A DNA stretch of 44,299 nucleotides, from contig JAQGLT010000134.1 in assembly GCA_028292745.1 (NCBI GenBank), forward strand, positions 1 to 44,299, written 5' to 3'. This stretch comes from Polaromonas sp. Its GTDB lineage: Bacteria > Pseudomonadota > Gammaproteobacteria > Burkholderiales > Burkholderiaceae_C. The notes beneath the pieces are model-generated. The model had not been told where the DNA came from and searched no databases. It was given only the letters and a program-made list of their open reading frames with translations. The position numbers and the translations under genes were made by a program. Below, one piece after another: positions 8,379 to 16,429 of this stretch (within the stretch, counting starts at the first letter, position 1; the number at the start of each line of letters is the position of its first letter).

Positions 8379-9670
8379 TCCGGCATCACCTTGCGCAATT
8401 CGTTGGCTTGGGCTGCCGAAACCGGCGTGCCGCTGTTGTCCCAGGCGACACGGATGTAAGTCACGACGGCGGCCACCTCCTCGTCATTGAGAATGTGGTT
8501 GAAAGGCGGCATGCCGTGCGGGCGAGGGTTCTTTTTTGTTCCGGGTGGATAACCGCCGTTGAGCACCATCCGTACCGAGTTGACCGGCGAAGCCATCGTG
8601 ATGGACTGGTTGCCTGCCAGTGGCGGGTACTCGGGCGGCTGCCCCTTGCCTTCGTTTCCGTGGCACATGGCGCACTGCGTCGTATAGACACGGCGGCCCA
8701 GCTCCATGACGGCGGGGTTGACCAGGCGGGCCTGGCTGGTCGGGGGCGGCTCCGAATCACGCTGCGGCAAGGCCTTGAGATAGATGGCCATTGCCGTGAT
8801 GTCGTCATCGCTCAGGTACTGCAGGCTGTTGTAGACAACCTCGGCCATCGGCCCATAGACTGTGCCGCGATGGGAAACGCCGCTTTGCAAAAGATCGGAA
8901 ATTTCCTTGATGGTCCAGTTGCCAAGACCGGCTTCCCGATTCGAGGTCAAGGAGGGGGCGTACCAGTTCTGGTTCGGAATCATCCCGCCCTCGAAGGCTT
9001 TCGACTCGCTTGAGCCTCCCAGCGCATTGATGGCCGTGTGGCACATGGCGCAATGGCCCAGCCCCTGCACCAGGTAGGCACCGCGATTCCACTCGGCGGA
9101 CTGTTTCGTATCCGGCACATATTCGCCTTGCTTGAAGTAGAGGGTGCGCCATCCGAGCAGCAGTTCTCGGTTGTTGAACGGAAACTTCAGTTCGTGCGGC
9201 CGATTTTGCAGCTTCACTGGCTCGACCGACATCAGGTACGCGTAAATGGCATCGGAGTCTTCGCGGGTGACTTTTGTGTAGGAGGCAAAAGGCATTGCCG
9301 GGTACATCAGCGTGCCGTCCCGCGAAATGCCGGTGTGCATCATCCGGTAAAACTCGTCTGCGTTCCACTGGCCAATGCCTGTTTCTTCATCAGGGGTGAT
9401 ATTGGGGGCGTAGAGCGCGCCAAAGGGGGTGGGCATCGGCCGCCCGCCAGCAAATACCTTGCCGCCAGCGGCCGTATGACAGGCCACGCAGTCGCCGGCG
9501 CGTGCCAGGTACTCGCCCTTTGTGATGATCTGCGTCGTGGCATTGACCACTTCTGCGTGGTCGGTGCGCGGCATGGCGCGCGGGTAAAGGAAATAAAAAC
9601 CAGCGCCGAGGGCAGCAAGCAGCAAAAGCAGGACGAAAAAGAGGATGGAACGTGTTTTCATCGCATTCAC
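8375..9670 (-). CDS. Membrane-anchored trihaem cytochrome c
   Basis: A 431-residue protein with an N-terminal membrane helix (about residues 9-29) and three cytochrome c domains, with haem sites CVACH (C61-H65), CAMCH (C207-H211) and CAMCH (C333-H337). The architecture and motifs such as GGRPMPTPFGALYAPNITPD and YPAMPFASYTKVTREDSDAIYAYL match cytochrome c subunits of membrane alcohol/gluconate dehydrogenases. No dehydrogenase is encoded nearby, so here it is more likely an electron conduit to the adjacent oxidase. It overlaps the dihaem cytochrome gene upstream by four bases (9667-9670). Confidence 0.88.
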   Translation of the reverse strand: MNAMKTRSILFFVLLLLLAALGAGFYFLYPRAMPRTDHAEVVNATTQIITKGEYLARAGDCVACHTAAGGKVFAGGRPMPTPFGALYAPNITPDEETGIGQWNADEFYRMMHTGISRDGTLMYPAMPFASYTKVTREDSDAIYAYLMSVEPVKLQNRPHELKFPFNNRELLLGWRTLYFKQGEYVPDTKQSAEWNRGAYLVQGLGHCAMCHTAINALGGSSESKAFEGGMIPNQNWYAPSLTSNREAGLGNWTIKEISDLLQSGVSHRGTVYGPMAEVVYNSLQYLSDDDITAMAIYLKALPQRDSEPPPTSQARLVNPAVMELGRRVYTTQCAMCHGNEGKGQPPEYPPLAGNQSITMASPVNSVRMVLNGGYPPGTKKNPRPHGMPPFNHILNDEEVAAVVTYIRVAWDNSGTPVSAAQANELRKVMPE

Positions 9671-10404
9671 CGTTGACTGCCGCAGGCCAGCGGCATTCGC
9701 ACGAGGTTGGACGACTCTGGGCTTGGGTCCGCCGGTGGCGCCTGTCTGGCAAGCCAGCTTGAGACGGCCGTCACGTCAACGTCAGACAACCGGGTTGCGA
9801 TGCGCTTCATGCAATCGGGCTCAGCAGCGCGCCGGTCGCCCGTCCTCCAACGGGTGAGCTGCGCAGCGATATAGGTTGACCGTAGCCCGACCAGGCCTGG
9901 GATACCCGGGTTCATGCCGGTCAAGCCGGCGCCATGGCAGGTCACGCACGCAGGGACTCCTTTTTGGCTGTCGCCGACAGTGGCAAGTAATTGACCACGA
10001 TCGAGCGTTTGAGAATCCACCGCTGTCTGTTCAGGGGTCGCAAAAGGAGGGCGTTGCTTGGCGAAGTGTTCCGCGATTTCTCGCAAATAGGGATCTGGCA
10101 AATAAGCAACCAGATAGTTCATCGGCGTGTAATGTCGCTTCCCATCTCGAAAAGCAACCAACTGGTTGTACAGGTAACCAGCCGGCTTGCCAGCGATGCG
10201 GGGAAAGTAAACATTACTGGTGCCTTGCCCGCTCTGCCCATGGCAGGTCACACAGCCCTGCACGCGCGCTTCAAGACTGTCGAGAACCTTGAAGGAGGCA
10301 ATCGCCTCGTTCTGCGCCAGAGCCAAGGCCGACGTCATTGCTGCAACGGCTGTAAGGCTTCGCAAGGCAACTGAAAAAAGCTTCGACCTGTCCACGTTCT
10401 TCAT
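9667..10404 (-). CDS. Periplasmic dihaem cytochrome c (c4-like), first gene of the oxidase operon
   Basis: A 245-residue secreted protein with signal peptide (SLTAVAAMTSALALA, cut near residue 30) and two class I cytochrome c domains with CVTCH sites at C51-H55 and C153-H157. The tandem fold and the motif FPRIAGKPAGYLYNQLVAFRDGKR with Met ligand near YTPMNYL are characteristic of cytochrome c4. It opens the operon running from 10404 to 5176; all six genes overlap by 1-14 bases. The start has an AGAAG-type ribosome site. As a mobile donor it may link the bc1 complex, or another periplasmic source, to the oxidase. Confidence 0.88.
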   Translation of the reverse strand: MKNVDRSKLFSVALRSLTAVAAMTSALALAQNEAIASFKVLDSLEARVQGCVTCHGQSGQGTSNVYFPRIAGKPAGYLYNQLVAFRDGKRHYTPMNYLVAYLPDPYLREIAEHFAKQRPPFATPEQTAVDSQTLDRGQLLATVGDSQKGVPACVTCHGAGLTGMNPGIPGLVGLRSTYIAAQLTRWRTGDRRAAEPDCMKRIATRLSDVDVTAVSSWLARQAPPADPSPESSNLVRMPLACGSQR

Positions 10405-10589
10405 GGCGTCATCTTCTCATATGCCTCTCATCTGTCAATTCAGGGTAATACAGATAATTTCAAATTGATCGGTTGACACCGTACACCTTGCTGCGGCTGC
10501 TCCTAACGCCTGACCGCTGGACTGTCCATAGTGCTGACTGTTGGCAAGCCAGGCCCGGAATTACCGTGGGGTTTCGTCCATTCTTTCAC

Positions 10590-10931
10590 TGCACCCCAAC
10601 GCACCGATTGCTGATTGCGCTTGAAATCAAGATATTCGCTTGGGCCATGCACGTTCAGTTCGCGGCATTGGTGGCCATCGAGCGCTTTCCGGAGATCGAT
10701 CGACCCCGATTGGCAAGCTGGTTGCCCTGGACAGGCAGGCCATCAGCAATGTGATGACCCGGCTGAGTCAAAAAAGGATTGATCGAGAGCAAGCAGAAGG
10801 ACAACCGGACCAATTCACTCACGATCGCGGGGGGAAGGCGTTGAGCGAGATGATGCAGCCGCGTGCAGTCCATCGATGACATCATCCTGGGGCTGCTGTC
10901 AGACCCCGAGATCCTGCAGCGCCGTCCCTGA
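10590..10931 (+). pseudogene. Decayed MarR-family regulator gene
   Basis: No intact gene occupies 10405-10976, but successive plus-strand frames read as pieces of one MarR protein. VQFAALVAIERFPEIDRPRLA begins in one frame (about 10650-10710), then a shift gives GKLVALDRQAISNVMTRLSQKRIDREQ and GKALSEMMQ (about 10710-10860), and a third frame reads VQSIDDIILGLLSDPEIL to the stop at 10931. The order and spacing match the MarR wing-helix and C-terminal dimer helix. At least two frameshifts make it non-functional unless they are sequencing errors. It lies upstream of the oxidase operon, which it may once have regulated. The 5' limit is uncertain. Confidence 0.6.
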
Positions 10932-10976
10932 TTTGAATAGGGTGGGGCGCTGCACATTTGAGTCCGTTTTGATTCG

Positions 10977-12494
10977 TTAACGCCCTCTGTACAAATCTGC
11001 AGTTTCATTCGGAAACGCACCCCAGCGACCCACCTTGGGTTGCGATGGCCCCCCCGCTGCGATGACAGTTGCCAGCTGATAACGTCGTTGCGCATACCAG
11101 CGCAGCAGACAATCGCGATCCTGACATGTTGTCTCACGCCTGCGCCATTCCTGGTCATGCTGGCGCTTGAGCGCGATGGGGTCAGAAGTCAACCGTTTGG
11201 CGCGCAGGTACATGCGATTGACTTCGCGGTCGAGCCGGGTCAGTTCAGCGTCGGCGCAAACCATCCTGTGCGTCGCCGATCGGGCGGTCGTGCAATCGAA
11301 GCTTGGCCTGGACCGTGCGGCTGGGTAGGGCTGGCGTGGTTCTGGCAGCACAGTTCGAGCCGTTTCCATGACTTGCGCTTTTCGCACCTGCGAGGTGGGC
11401 GGGGGCAGCCCTGAGACGGTTGCACTGTTTTCGGTGGGGCCTATGACATTTTCAGCGGTGCGGAGCGGAACTTTAGACGTGCCTTGGGGCAAAGAAACAG
11501 ACGAAGGACCAGGCAGGGGCTGCATGAGCTGCGCTTGTGCCAACGTCTGCCGCACTGCCGCCAGCCCTTCAGCGGCAGACCGCGATTTTTCATGCCCTTC
11601 GCTGTAGCGGGCGCGATAGGCCTGCAGGCTGTCGGCGTACAGCAGCTCGGCGCGGCGCAGCAGCTCGGCGCGGTTCGCTGCGCCGACGCTTCCCGCAGCC
11701 AGGGCAAGCTGCGCGTAGTGCCCGCCCAGCTGGAACTTGGCATCCGCGGACTCGACCGAGTCGGCGCCCTTCAAGTTGTCGGCCACCCGGCAGGCCATCA
11801 GGAAGGCAGTTTCAGCGTCGCGCGATCGGCCATTGGCCGCGGCCGTCTTGCCCACCACCAGGAACGAGGCGATGTCGGCCACTATCAGGCCGGCCACTTC
11901 GTTTTGCAGAGGGAAGTGACCGTCGTTCTGGTCAACCGCTACCGTCGCGGGCTGCAAGGGACAAGCCGCGAATTGTCCAGAGGATGCCGACGCCACAGGC
12001 AGCAGCCTGCCGGTATTTCCTGTCGCCTGCTCAGGAACAACAGGCGATGCAGGTGATCCCACAATCATCCAGGCCCCGGCTGCGACGGCAGCGGCCAGTA
12101 AAAAGCCTGATGCAAAAACGACCAACTCCAGCTGCCGTGATGCCTGGGCAATGGCCTCTGGCGGGGTGACGCCTGTGGTTCGGGGTGCCGCTGTGGCTTG
12201 CGGACGTGGTACGTCTTCGCTTCGGTGCGCGGGCATCGGCGGGGCAGATAAATCATCTGTTTGGGCTTGCTGCGATAAATCGGCTGCGTTGAGTGGGTCA
12301 GGTCCGGCCCGCGCTAACGGCGCATCCTTTTGTGGCATGTCATTTTCACGCTGCACTGCGGGTTCACCAAGCTTGGATTTTTCACGATTGGAAGACACCC
12401 TCTCCCCCAGTCTTTTCCAAGTGCTGGCAACGGTTGCACCTCCGCGCAGAAACCCTGACGCGAAAACTGCTTTCAAGCGTTGAGTCATAGTCAT
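10977..12494 (-). CDS. Membrane protein with C-terminal LprI/DUF1311-like domain
   Basis: About 505 residues. A disordered Pro/Ala-rich N-terminal region is followed by a membrane helix (VVFASGFLLAAAVAAGAWMIV), an Ala-rich helical region with tetratricopeptide-like spacing (AETAFLMACRVADNL, AELLYADSLQAYRARYSEGHEKSRSAAEGLA), a Pro-rich linker, and a Cys-containing LprI-type domain (SFDCTTARSATHRMVCADAELTRLD...REVNRMY...CQDRDCLLRWYAQR). LprI-like domains are known as lysozyme-inhibitor or periplasmic modules. The start is uncertain: ATG 12494, ATG 12518 and GTG 12542 are all in frame without a clear ribosome site. VFASGFL occurs both near the N-terminus and in the helix, a small internal similarity. 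Function unknown. Confidence 0.7.
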   Translation of the reverse strand: MTMTQRLKAVFASGFLRGGATVASTWKRLGERVSSNREKSKLGEPAVQRENDMPQKDAPLARAGPDPLNAADLSQQAQTDDLSAPPMPAHRSEDVPRPQATAAPRTTGVTPPEAIAQASRQLELVVFASGFLLAAAVAAGAWMIVGSPASPVVPEQATGNTGRLLPVASASSGQFAACPLQPATVAVDQNDGHFPLQNEVAGLIVADIASFLVVGKTAAANGRSRDAETAFLMACRVADNLKGADSVESADAKFQLGGHYAQLALAAGSVGAANRAELLRRAELLYADSLQAYRARYSEGHEKSRSAAEGLAAVRQTLAQAQLMQPLPGPSSVSLPQGTSKVPLRTAENVIGPTENSATVSGLPPPTSQVRKAQVMETARTVLPEPRQPYPAARSRPSFDCTTARSATHRMVCADAELTRLDREVNRMYLRAKRLTSDPIALKRQHDQEWRRRETTCQDRDCLLRWYAQRRYQLATVIAAGGPSQPKVGRWGAFPNETADLYRGR

Positions 12495-12709
12495 TTGAAT
12501 ACCATATCGCGACATGCGAGGTACGAAGGTAGGACAGCACACTCTGATGCAAAAGTTGCTTACTGAAGAGGTCTGCAGTTTTCAAGCGAACCCTAAGCAA
12601 TAGCTTGCCCGCCACTGAGCCAGTGGTCTCCACCCTGCGCAGCCTGGCGACCGATTCGAAGACGCCAACCGGATCAGTCTTTATGAAATGACTTGAATTG
12701 CGTTGTCTT

Positions 12710-12922
12710 TTAAAAGCCCAATCCAAAACCGATTCCGCCAAAACCCCGCCCACCCCAACTTCCCAGGCCAATTCCCACGCTGGCGCGGGGTGGGCGAATT
12801 GTCTGATAAGTCGGAATGGCATTCGCATCTTGTGCATTCCCTGAATAAACCGCATCAGGCGGCGGCGTTGCGCATCCGGCAAGCAAGGCGCTGACATAAC
12901 CCAGCAAAAACAATTTTTTCAT
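12710..12922 (-). CDS. Small glycine-rich lipoprotein
   Basis: A 70-residue protein with a clear lipoprotein signal (MKKLFLLGYVSALLAGC, lipobox LLAGC, lipidated Cys at 17) and a mature part ending in a Gly-rich tail (GIGLGSWGGRGFGGIGFGLGF). The ATG at 12922 has a good AGGAG ribosome site, which supports expression. It has no enzymatic motif and is probably an envelope-anchored structural or stress peptide. A 171-codon open frame overlapping it on the same strand is rejected. Confidence 0.72.
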   Translation of the reverse strand: MKKLFLLGYVSALLAGCATPPPDAVYSGNAQDANAIPTYQTIRPPRASVGIGLGSWGGRGFGGIGFGLGF

Positions 12923-13538
12923 TTCAAACTCCTATGCAATGCATGACTGTCACAGCGGTTTACGCTAAATATAATCAGCAAGCTCAATCAATAATAATAA
13001 GCAATACTCAGTTCCAATAATCGCTCAGGTCAGGTTTATCGGTGCTGCCTGGCGGCCCGCGATGACGAATAAACGTGCCTGTCAAACACATATTGGCGCA
13101 AGAAATAAGCACCACCCTCCCCAGGAAAGCACAGCCTTCCCAAGGTAATATTATTTACATGTTTGGCACAAGCAAGTGTGGGCTAATCTGAAATCATATC
13201 TATTATTTAGTGTGACGAAGGTCGTAAACATGTAAGCAAATCGCGTAAGCAGGGCGGCGTGAAGAAGGTAACGGCTGGATTGAATTGAAATAATCAATGG
13301 CGCTATCTGTTCGTGAAAAGAGGGGATTACTAAACTGTAGGAATATTCCTGTACATAAAGGCGACGTTTGCTGTCCATATTAGTTCCGTTAACCAATCAC
13401 TATGCAGAGTCGTTGGCAAAAACAAGGTGCATGGGATGGCAAATGATAAAAACAAGACAGATGATCGGTTGGATCTGCCGCTATCGGTTTGCAATGAAAT
13501 TTGAGCAATCAATGCTTCCTGTCCGCAGGGCAGGATTG
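12923..13538. other. AT-rich intergenic region with a spaced inverted repeat
   Basis: About 600 bases between the lipoprotein (minus) and the lytic transglycosylase (plus), clearly richer in A+T than the surroundings. It contains TTACATGTTT at 13155-13164 and its exact reverse complement AAACATGTAA at 13226-13235. No convincing gene was found in any frame; the in-frame extension of the downstream gene to 13368 lacks a ribosome site and would bury the signal peptide. It probably holds the divergent promoters of the two flanking genes. Confidence 0.5.
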
Positions 13539-14384
13539 ATGCAGGAAGCAACGGCCAGACATGTGGCGGCTTTGGGTACGCTGGCACTGCTCTTTTTGTA
13601 CAGCGCGCCCGCAAGGGCCGATATTTGGGGCTATGTCGACGCCGATCGTATGCCGCATTTTGCTTCCAGCCGGCTCGATGACCGCTATGAGCTCTTGCTT
13701 CGTGACAGCGAAACGGTAGAGCCATTCAAGCGCGTGGGTGGCGTGCCCCCGGTGGCTGATGGCTCCCTGCCCCCATCGGATGCCCAGCCTGTGGCAAAGT
13801 CCGCGCTGGTCGGGAATGCGGTTCCACCCAAGCTAATCGCTTTTTTTGACCGTTCTGAAAACTACAGGACCGTCAGTCCTTTGCTGCGCCAAGCGTCCAA
13901 GACCCACGGCATTGACTATTCGCTCCTCAAGGCCCTCATCGTCACGGAGTCTGGCTTCAATCCCTATGCAGTGTCGCCCAAGGGTGCTGTAGGGTTGATG
14001 CAGCTTATTCCCCCTACGGCAGAGCGCTACGGTGTCACGGCCGGAAAAGACATTTCAATTGAAAAGAAGCTCACCGATCCAAAGGTCAACATCAAGGCAG
14101 GTGCTCGTTATCTGGCTGACCTGATCAAAATGTTTCCTGGACGTTTGGAGTTGGCACTTGCCGCCTACAACGCCGGGGAAGGCGCTGTTCAGCGCGCTGG
14201 AAACAAAATTCCGAACTATCCGGAAACACAGAACTATGTGAAAAACGTGATGCTGCTCTACACCGGCCTGGAAGCCTCTCCTGCCAGAACGCCGGTCGTA
14301 CAAACGCGTGCAGAAGCGAAGACCGGGACCAAAGCACGCAATAGCGCGCTGCACAGCGGGCCGACAGCTGCCTTGTCACGTTGA
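13539..14384 (+). CDS. Secreted lytic transglycosylase (SLT domain)
   Basis: A peptidoglycan lytic transglycosylase. From ATG 13539 the protein is 281 residues, with an immediate signal peptide (HVAALGTLALLFLYSAPARA), a short DUF4124-like segment (DIWGYVDADRMPHFAS) and a C-terminal SLT/lysozyme-like domain. The SLT domain has catalytic E137 in VTESGFNPYAVSPKGAVGLMQLIPPTAERYGV, then the INAGARYLADL and LALAAYNAGEGAV motifs. The open frame extends to 13368, but those extra 57 residues would precede the signal sequence, so the shorter start is chosen. It cleaves glycan strands in the periplasm for wall turnover or machine assembly. Confidence 0.88.
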   Translation: MQEATARHVAALGTLALLFLYSAPARADIWGYVDADRMPHFASSRLDDRYELLLRDSETVEPFKRVGGVPPVADGSLPPSDAQPVAKSALVGNAVPPKLIAFFDRSENYRTVSPLLRQASKTHGIDYSLLKALIVTESGFNPYAVSPKGAVGLMQLIPPTAERYGVTAGKDISIEKKLTDPKVNIKAGARYLADLIKMFPGRLELALAAYNAGEGAVQRAGNKIPNYPETQNYVKNVMLLYTGLEASPARTPVVQTRAEAKTGTKARNSALHSGPTAALSR

Positions 14385-14472
14385 TTGGCTCCGGACGAGA
14401 ACCCGGGCACTGAACCATCGCTAGTGAAGAGCAGTCAAACAGCGGTAAAAATGAAAAATCCCAACCCTCACC

Positions 14473-14748
14473 ATGCTTGAAATCCGCCACAACGAAATCA
14501 AACAGGCCTACGAGGCTTTTGTCGATGGGCGCTTTGCCGGGACGTGCGAGTATGAAGAAAGTGCAAACGTCATCACTTTCACGCATACGCTGGTGCAGCC
14601 TGAATTTAAGGGCAAAGGCATCGGATCGGCCCTTGCAAAATTCGTGTTGGAGGAAAGCCGACTCCAGGGCAAACAAGTTGTGGCCGATTGTCAATTCATC
14701 AGCGCTTACATCAAAAAGAATGCCGAGTTTGCCAGCTTGACGCGTTAG
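14473..14748 (+). CDS. Small YjdJ/NATD1-type GNAT N-acetyltransferase-like protein
   Basis: A 91-residue single-domain protein. It has the acetyl-CoA pyrophosphate loop GKGIGSALAKFVLEESR and the preceding strand ITFTHTLVQPEFKG, followed by a C-terminal strand-helix (VVADCQFISAYIKKNAEF), the arrangement of the compact NATD1/YjdJ family. No substrate can be inferred. It stands alone in the same direction as the transglycosylase, 88 bp downstream. Confidence 0.85.
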   Translation: MLEIRHNEIKQAYEAFVDGRFAGTCEYEESANVITFTHTLVQPEFKGKGIGSALAKFVLEESRLQGKQVVADCQFISAYIKKNAEFASLTR

Positions 14749-14856
14749 CGTGCCGCTTCGTGCCTTGCCTGGCATGGCATCTGACGCCCTGGGCAAAAGG
14801 GCTTGGTTTAATTTCGCACGATGACGATGACCTGGCGTCCTTGTGCAAGCGTCGGT

Positions 14857-16203
14857 TCAGGATGCAGCCCCCTGGCGCAGTTTTTGTTTGGCTTCCTTGC
14901 GCGCCTCGTAGTGATTCATCAGCGGCGTCACTGAAATGCCATGCGCAATGACCGACGCCACCACCACCGCCGAGGTGATGGACAGCAGGCGCTCCGCCAG
15001 CGCAGGATCAATGTCATGGTTGATCGCATACAGCAGGTAATACAGTGAACCGACGCCTCGGATGCCGAACCAGCCCATCAGGTTTCGCTGCGCCCCCCTG
15101 ACATGCGTGCCCAGCAGACCCAGGTACACTGCCAGCGGGCGGATCACCAGGAACAGCACCGGCACGAACCACAGCACATCGCGGTAGAAATCAACAGTTG
15201 CCAGCAGGACGCCCACCGCCAGCACAATCCCGACCTCGATGAAGCTCTCCAGCTGGCTGTTAAAGCGCTGCACGGCATTCATCATATTGACCGGCGCCTC
15301 GGCGCCCGTTGCGGCCTCGTCATCGGCACTCAGGTTTTTTGCGTCTCCCGCGTCCTGGGGGGGAGGCGCCGGTTGAAAGGCCTTGGCGTCGTCAATGCGC
15401 CGCAGTGCCAGCCCTGCGGCGAACACGGCCAGAAATCCGTAGGTATGGCTGAGCAGGGCCATGCCGTAGGTCAGCGCAATCAGGCCCAGGGCGATGAATT
15501 CGTCCGAGCCCAGCGCCTCCCGGTGGCGCATGCGGAGATAAATGATGGCGCGGCCGACCAGCGTGCCCAGCAGGTAGCCCAGGGCCAGGCCGCCTGTGAT
15601 CGCCCACAGCACATCGATCGTCCACCAGCGCCAGCCGCCCGCGCCCAGCTCGTGCACGCCCAGCAGACCCAAGCCCAGCATGGCAAATGGAAAAGCAGTG
15701 CCATCGTTCAGCCCGCCTTCCCCGGTCAGGCCAAACCGCAGGCGGTCCCGGTCATCGGTATTGGCCACCTGGACATCGGAGGCCAGCACCGGATCAGTCG
15801 GCGCCAGGATGGCCCCCAGCAAAATGGCGGCCCCCAGCGACAGGCCCAGCCCGTACACACCCAGCGCCGTGATGGCCGCCACGGTGACCACCATGGAGAG
15901 GGTGGCCAGCTGCACCGGAATGCGCCAGCGGCGATTGCGCAGCGGCAGCGCGAGCTTCATGCCGGAGGTAAACAGCGAAATCAGCACCGCGATTTCCGTG
16001 ACCCGCTCCAGCAGCACCTTGTTTTCCTGCACGTCAAGCCGGAGCAGGCCCAGGCCCAGCGGGCCGATGGCCACACCCACGCCCAGATAAAGCATGGCGG
16101 CGCTCAGCGGCAGGCGCGAAATGAACGACCGGCCCAGCGTCATGGCAATCAGCAGCAGGCCGATGATGATGCAGCCCAGTATGAAGGGCGTCGTTTCAAT
16201 CAT
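14857..16203 (-). CDS. Cation:proton antiporter (NhaP/CPA1-like)
   Basis: About 448 residues with roughly twelve membrane helices. Family signatures include AAMLYLGVGVAIGPLGLGLL, the ion-binding region ILAPTDPVLASDVQV and the GGLNDGTAFPFAM segment in the next helix pair. A hydrophilic loop (roughly residues 285-310, PPPQDAGDAKNLSADDEAATGAEAP) splits the core. It should exchange Na+ or K+ for H+ at the inner membrane. ATG 16203 is preferred over an in-frame TTG at 16218. Monocistronic; flanked by a GCTA-N9-TAGC repeat on the promoter side. Confidence 0.86.
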   Translation of the reverse strand: MIETTPFILGCIIIGLLLIAMTLGRSFISRLPLSAAMLYLGVGVAIGPLGLGLLRLDVQENKVLLERVTEIAVLISLFTSGMKLALPLRNRRWRIPVQLATLSMVVTVAAITALGVYGLGLSLGAAILLGAILAPTDPVLASDVQVANTDDRDRLRFGLTGEGGLNDGTAFPFAMLGLGLLGVHELGAGGWRWWTIDVLWAITGGLALGYLLGTLVGRAIIYLRMRHREALGSDEFIALGLIALTYGMALLSHTYGFLAVFAAGLALRRIDDAKAFQPAPPPQDAGDAKNLSADDEAATGAEAPVNMMNAVQRFNSQLESFIEVGIVLAVGVLLATVDFYRDVLWFVPVLFLVIRPLAVYLGLLGTHVRGAQRNLMGWFGIRGVGSLYYLLYAINHDIDPALAERLLSITSAVVVASVIAHGISVTPLMNHYEARKEAKQKLRQGAAS

Positions 16204-16388
16204 GGCGGGCGCGGGCAAGGCCGCCTGGCTGGCGGGAAAAGGTAAAAAAAGGTCATGCGCGCAGCTTAAGGCAGGCCGTGCGGACGTTCATGCGGGTGCA
16301 TCCATGCCGGCGAAGTGGAACGCGCCTTGGCAAAAACAAGAAATTTATAAGAAAACTACTTCAGGCGCAATATCAGCAAGCGTTTATA

Positions 16389-16405
16389 GCTATTAAAATA
16401 ATAGC
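16389..16405. repeat. 17-nt GCTA-N9-TAGC inverted motif
   Basis: GCTATTAAAATAATAGC, a near-palindrome in the 226-bp gap between the antiporter and phospholipase genes. It is the same 17-nt signature that begins the composite element at 4760, and it recurs at 18136 and 43430, with degenerate forms near 36346, 38797 and 40918. Confidence 0.6.
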
Positions 16406-16429
16406 AATTTAAGTAGGGCCCCGCCTGGG

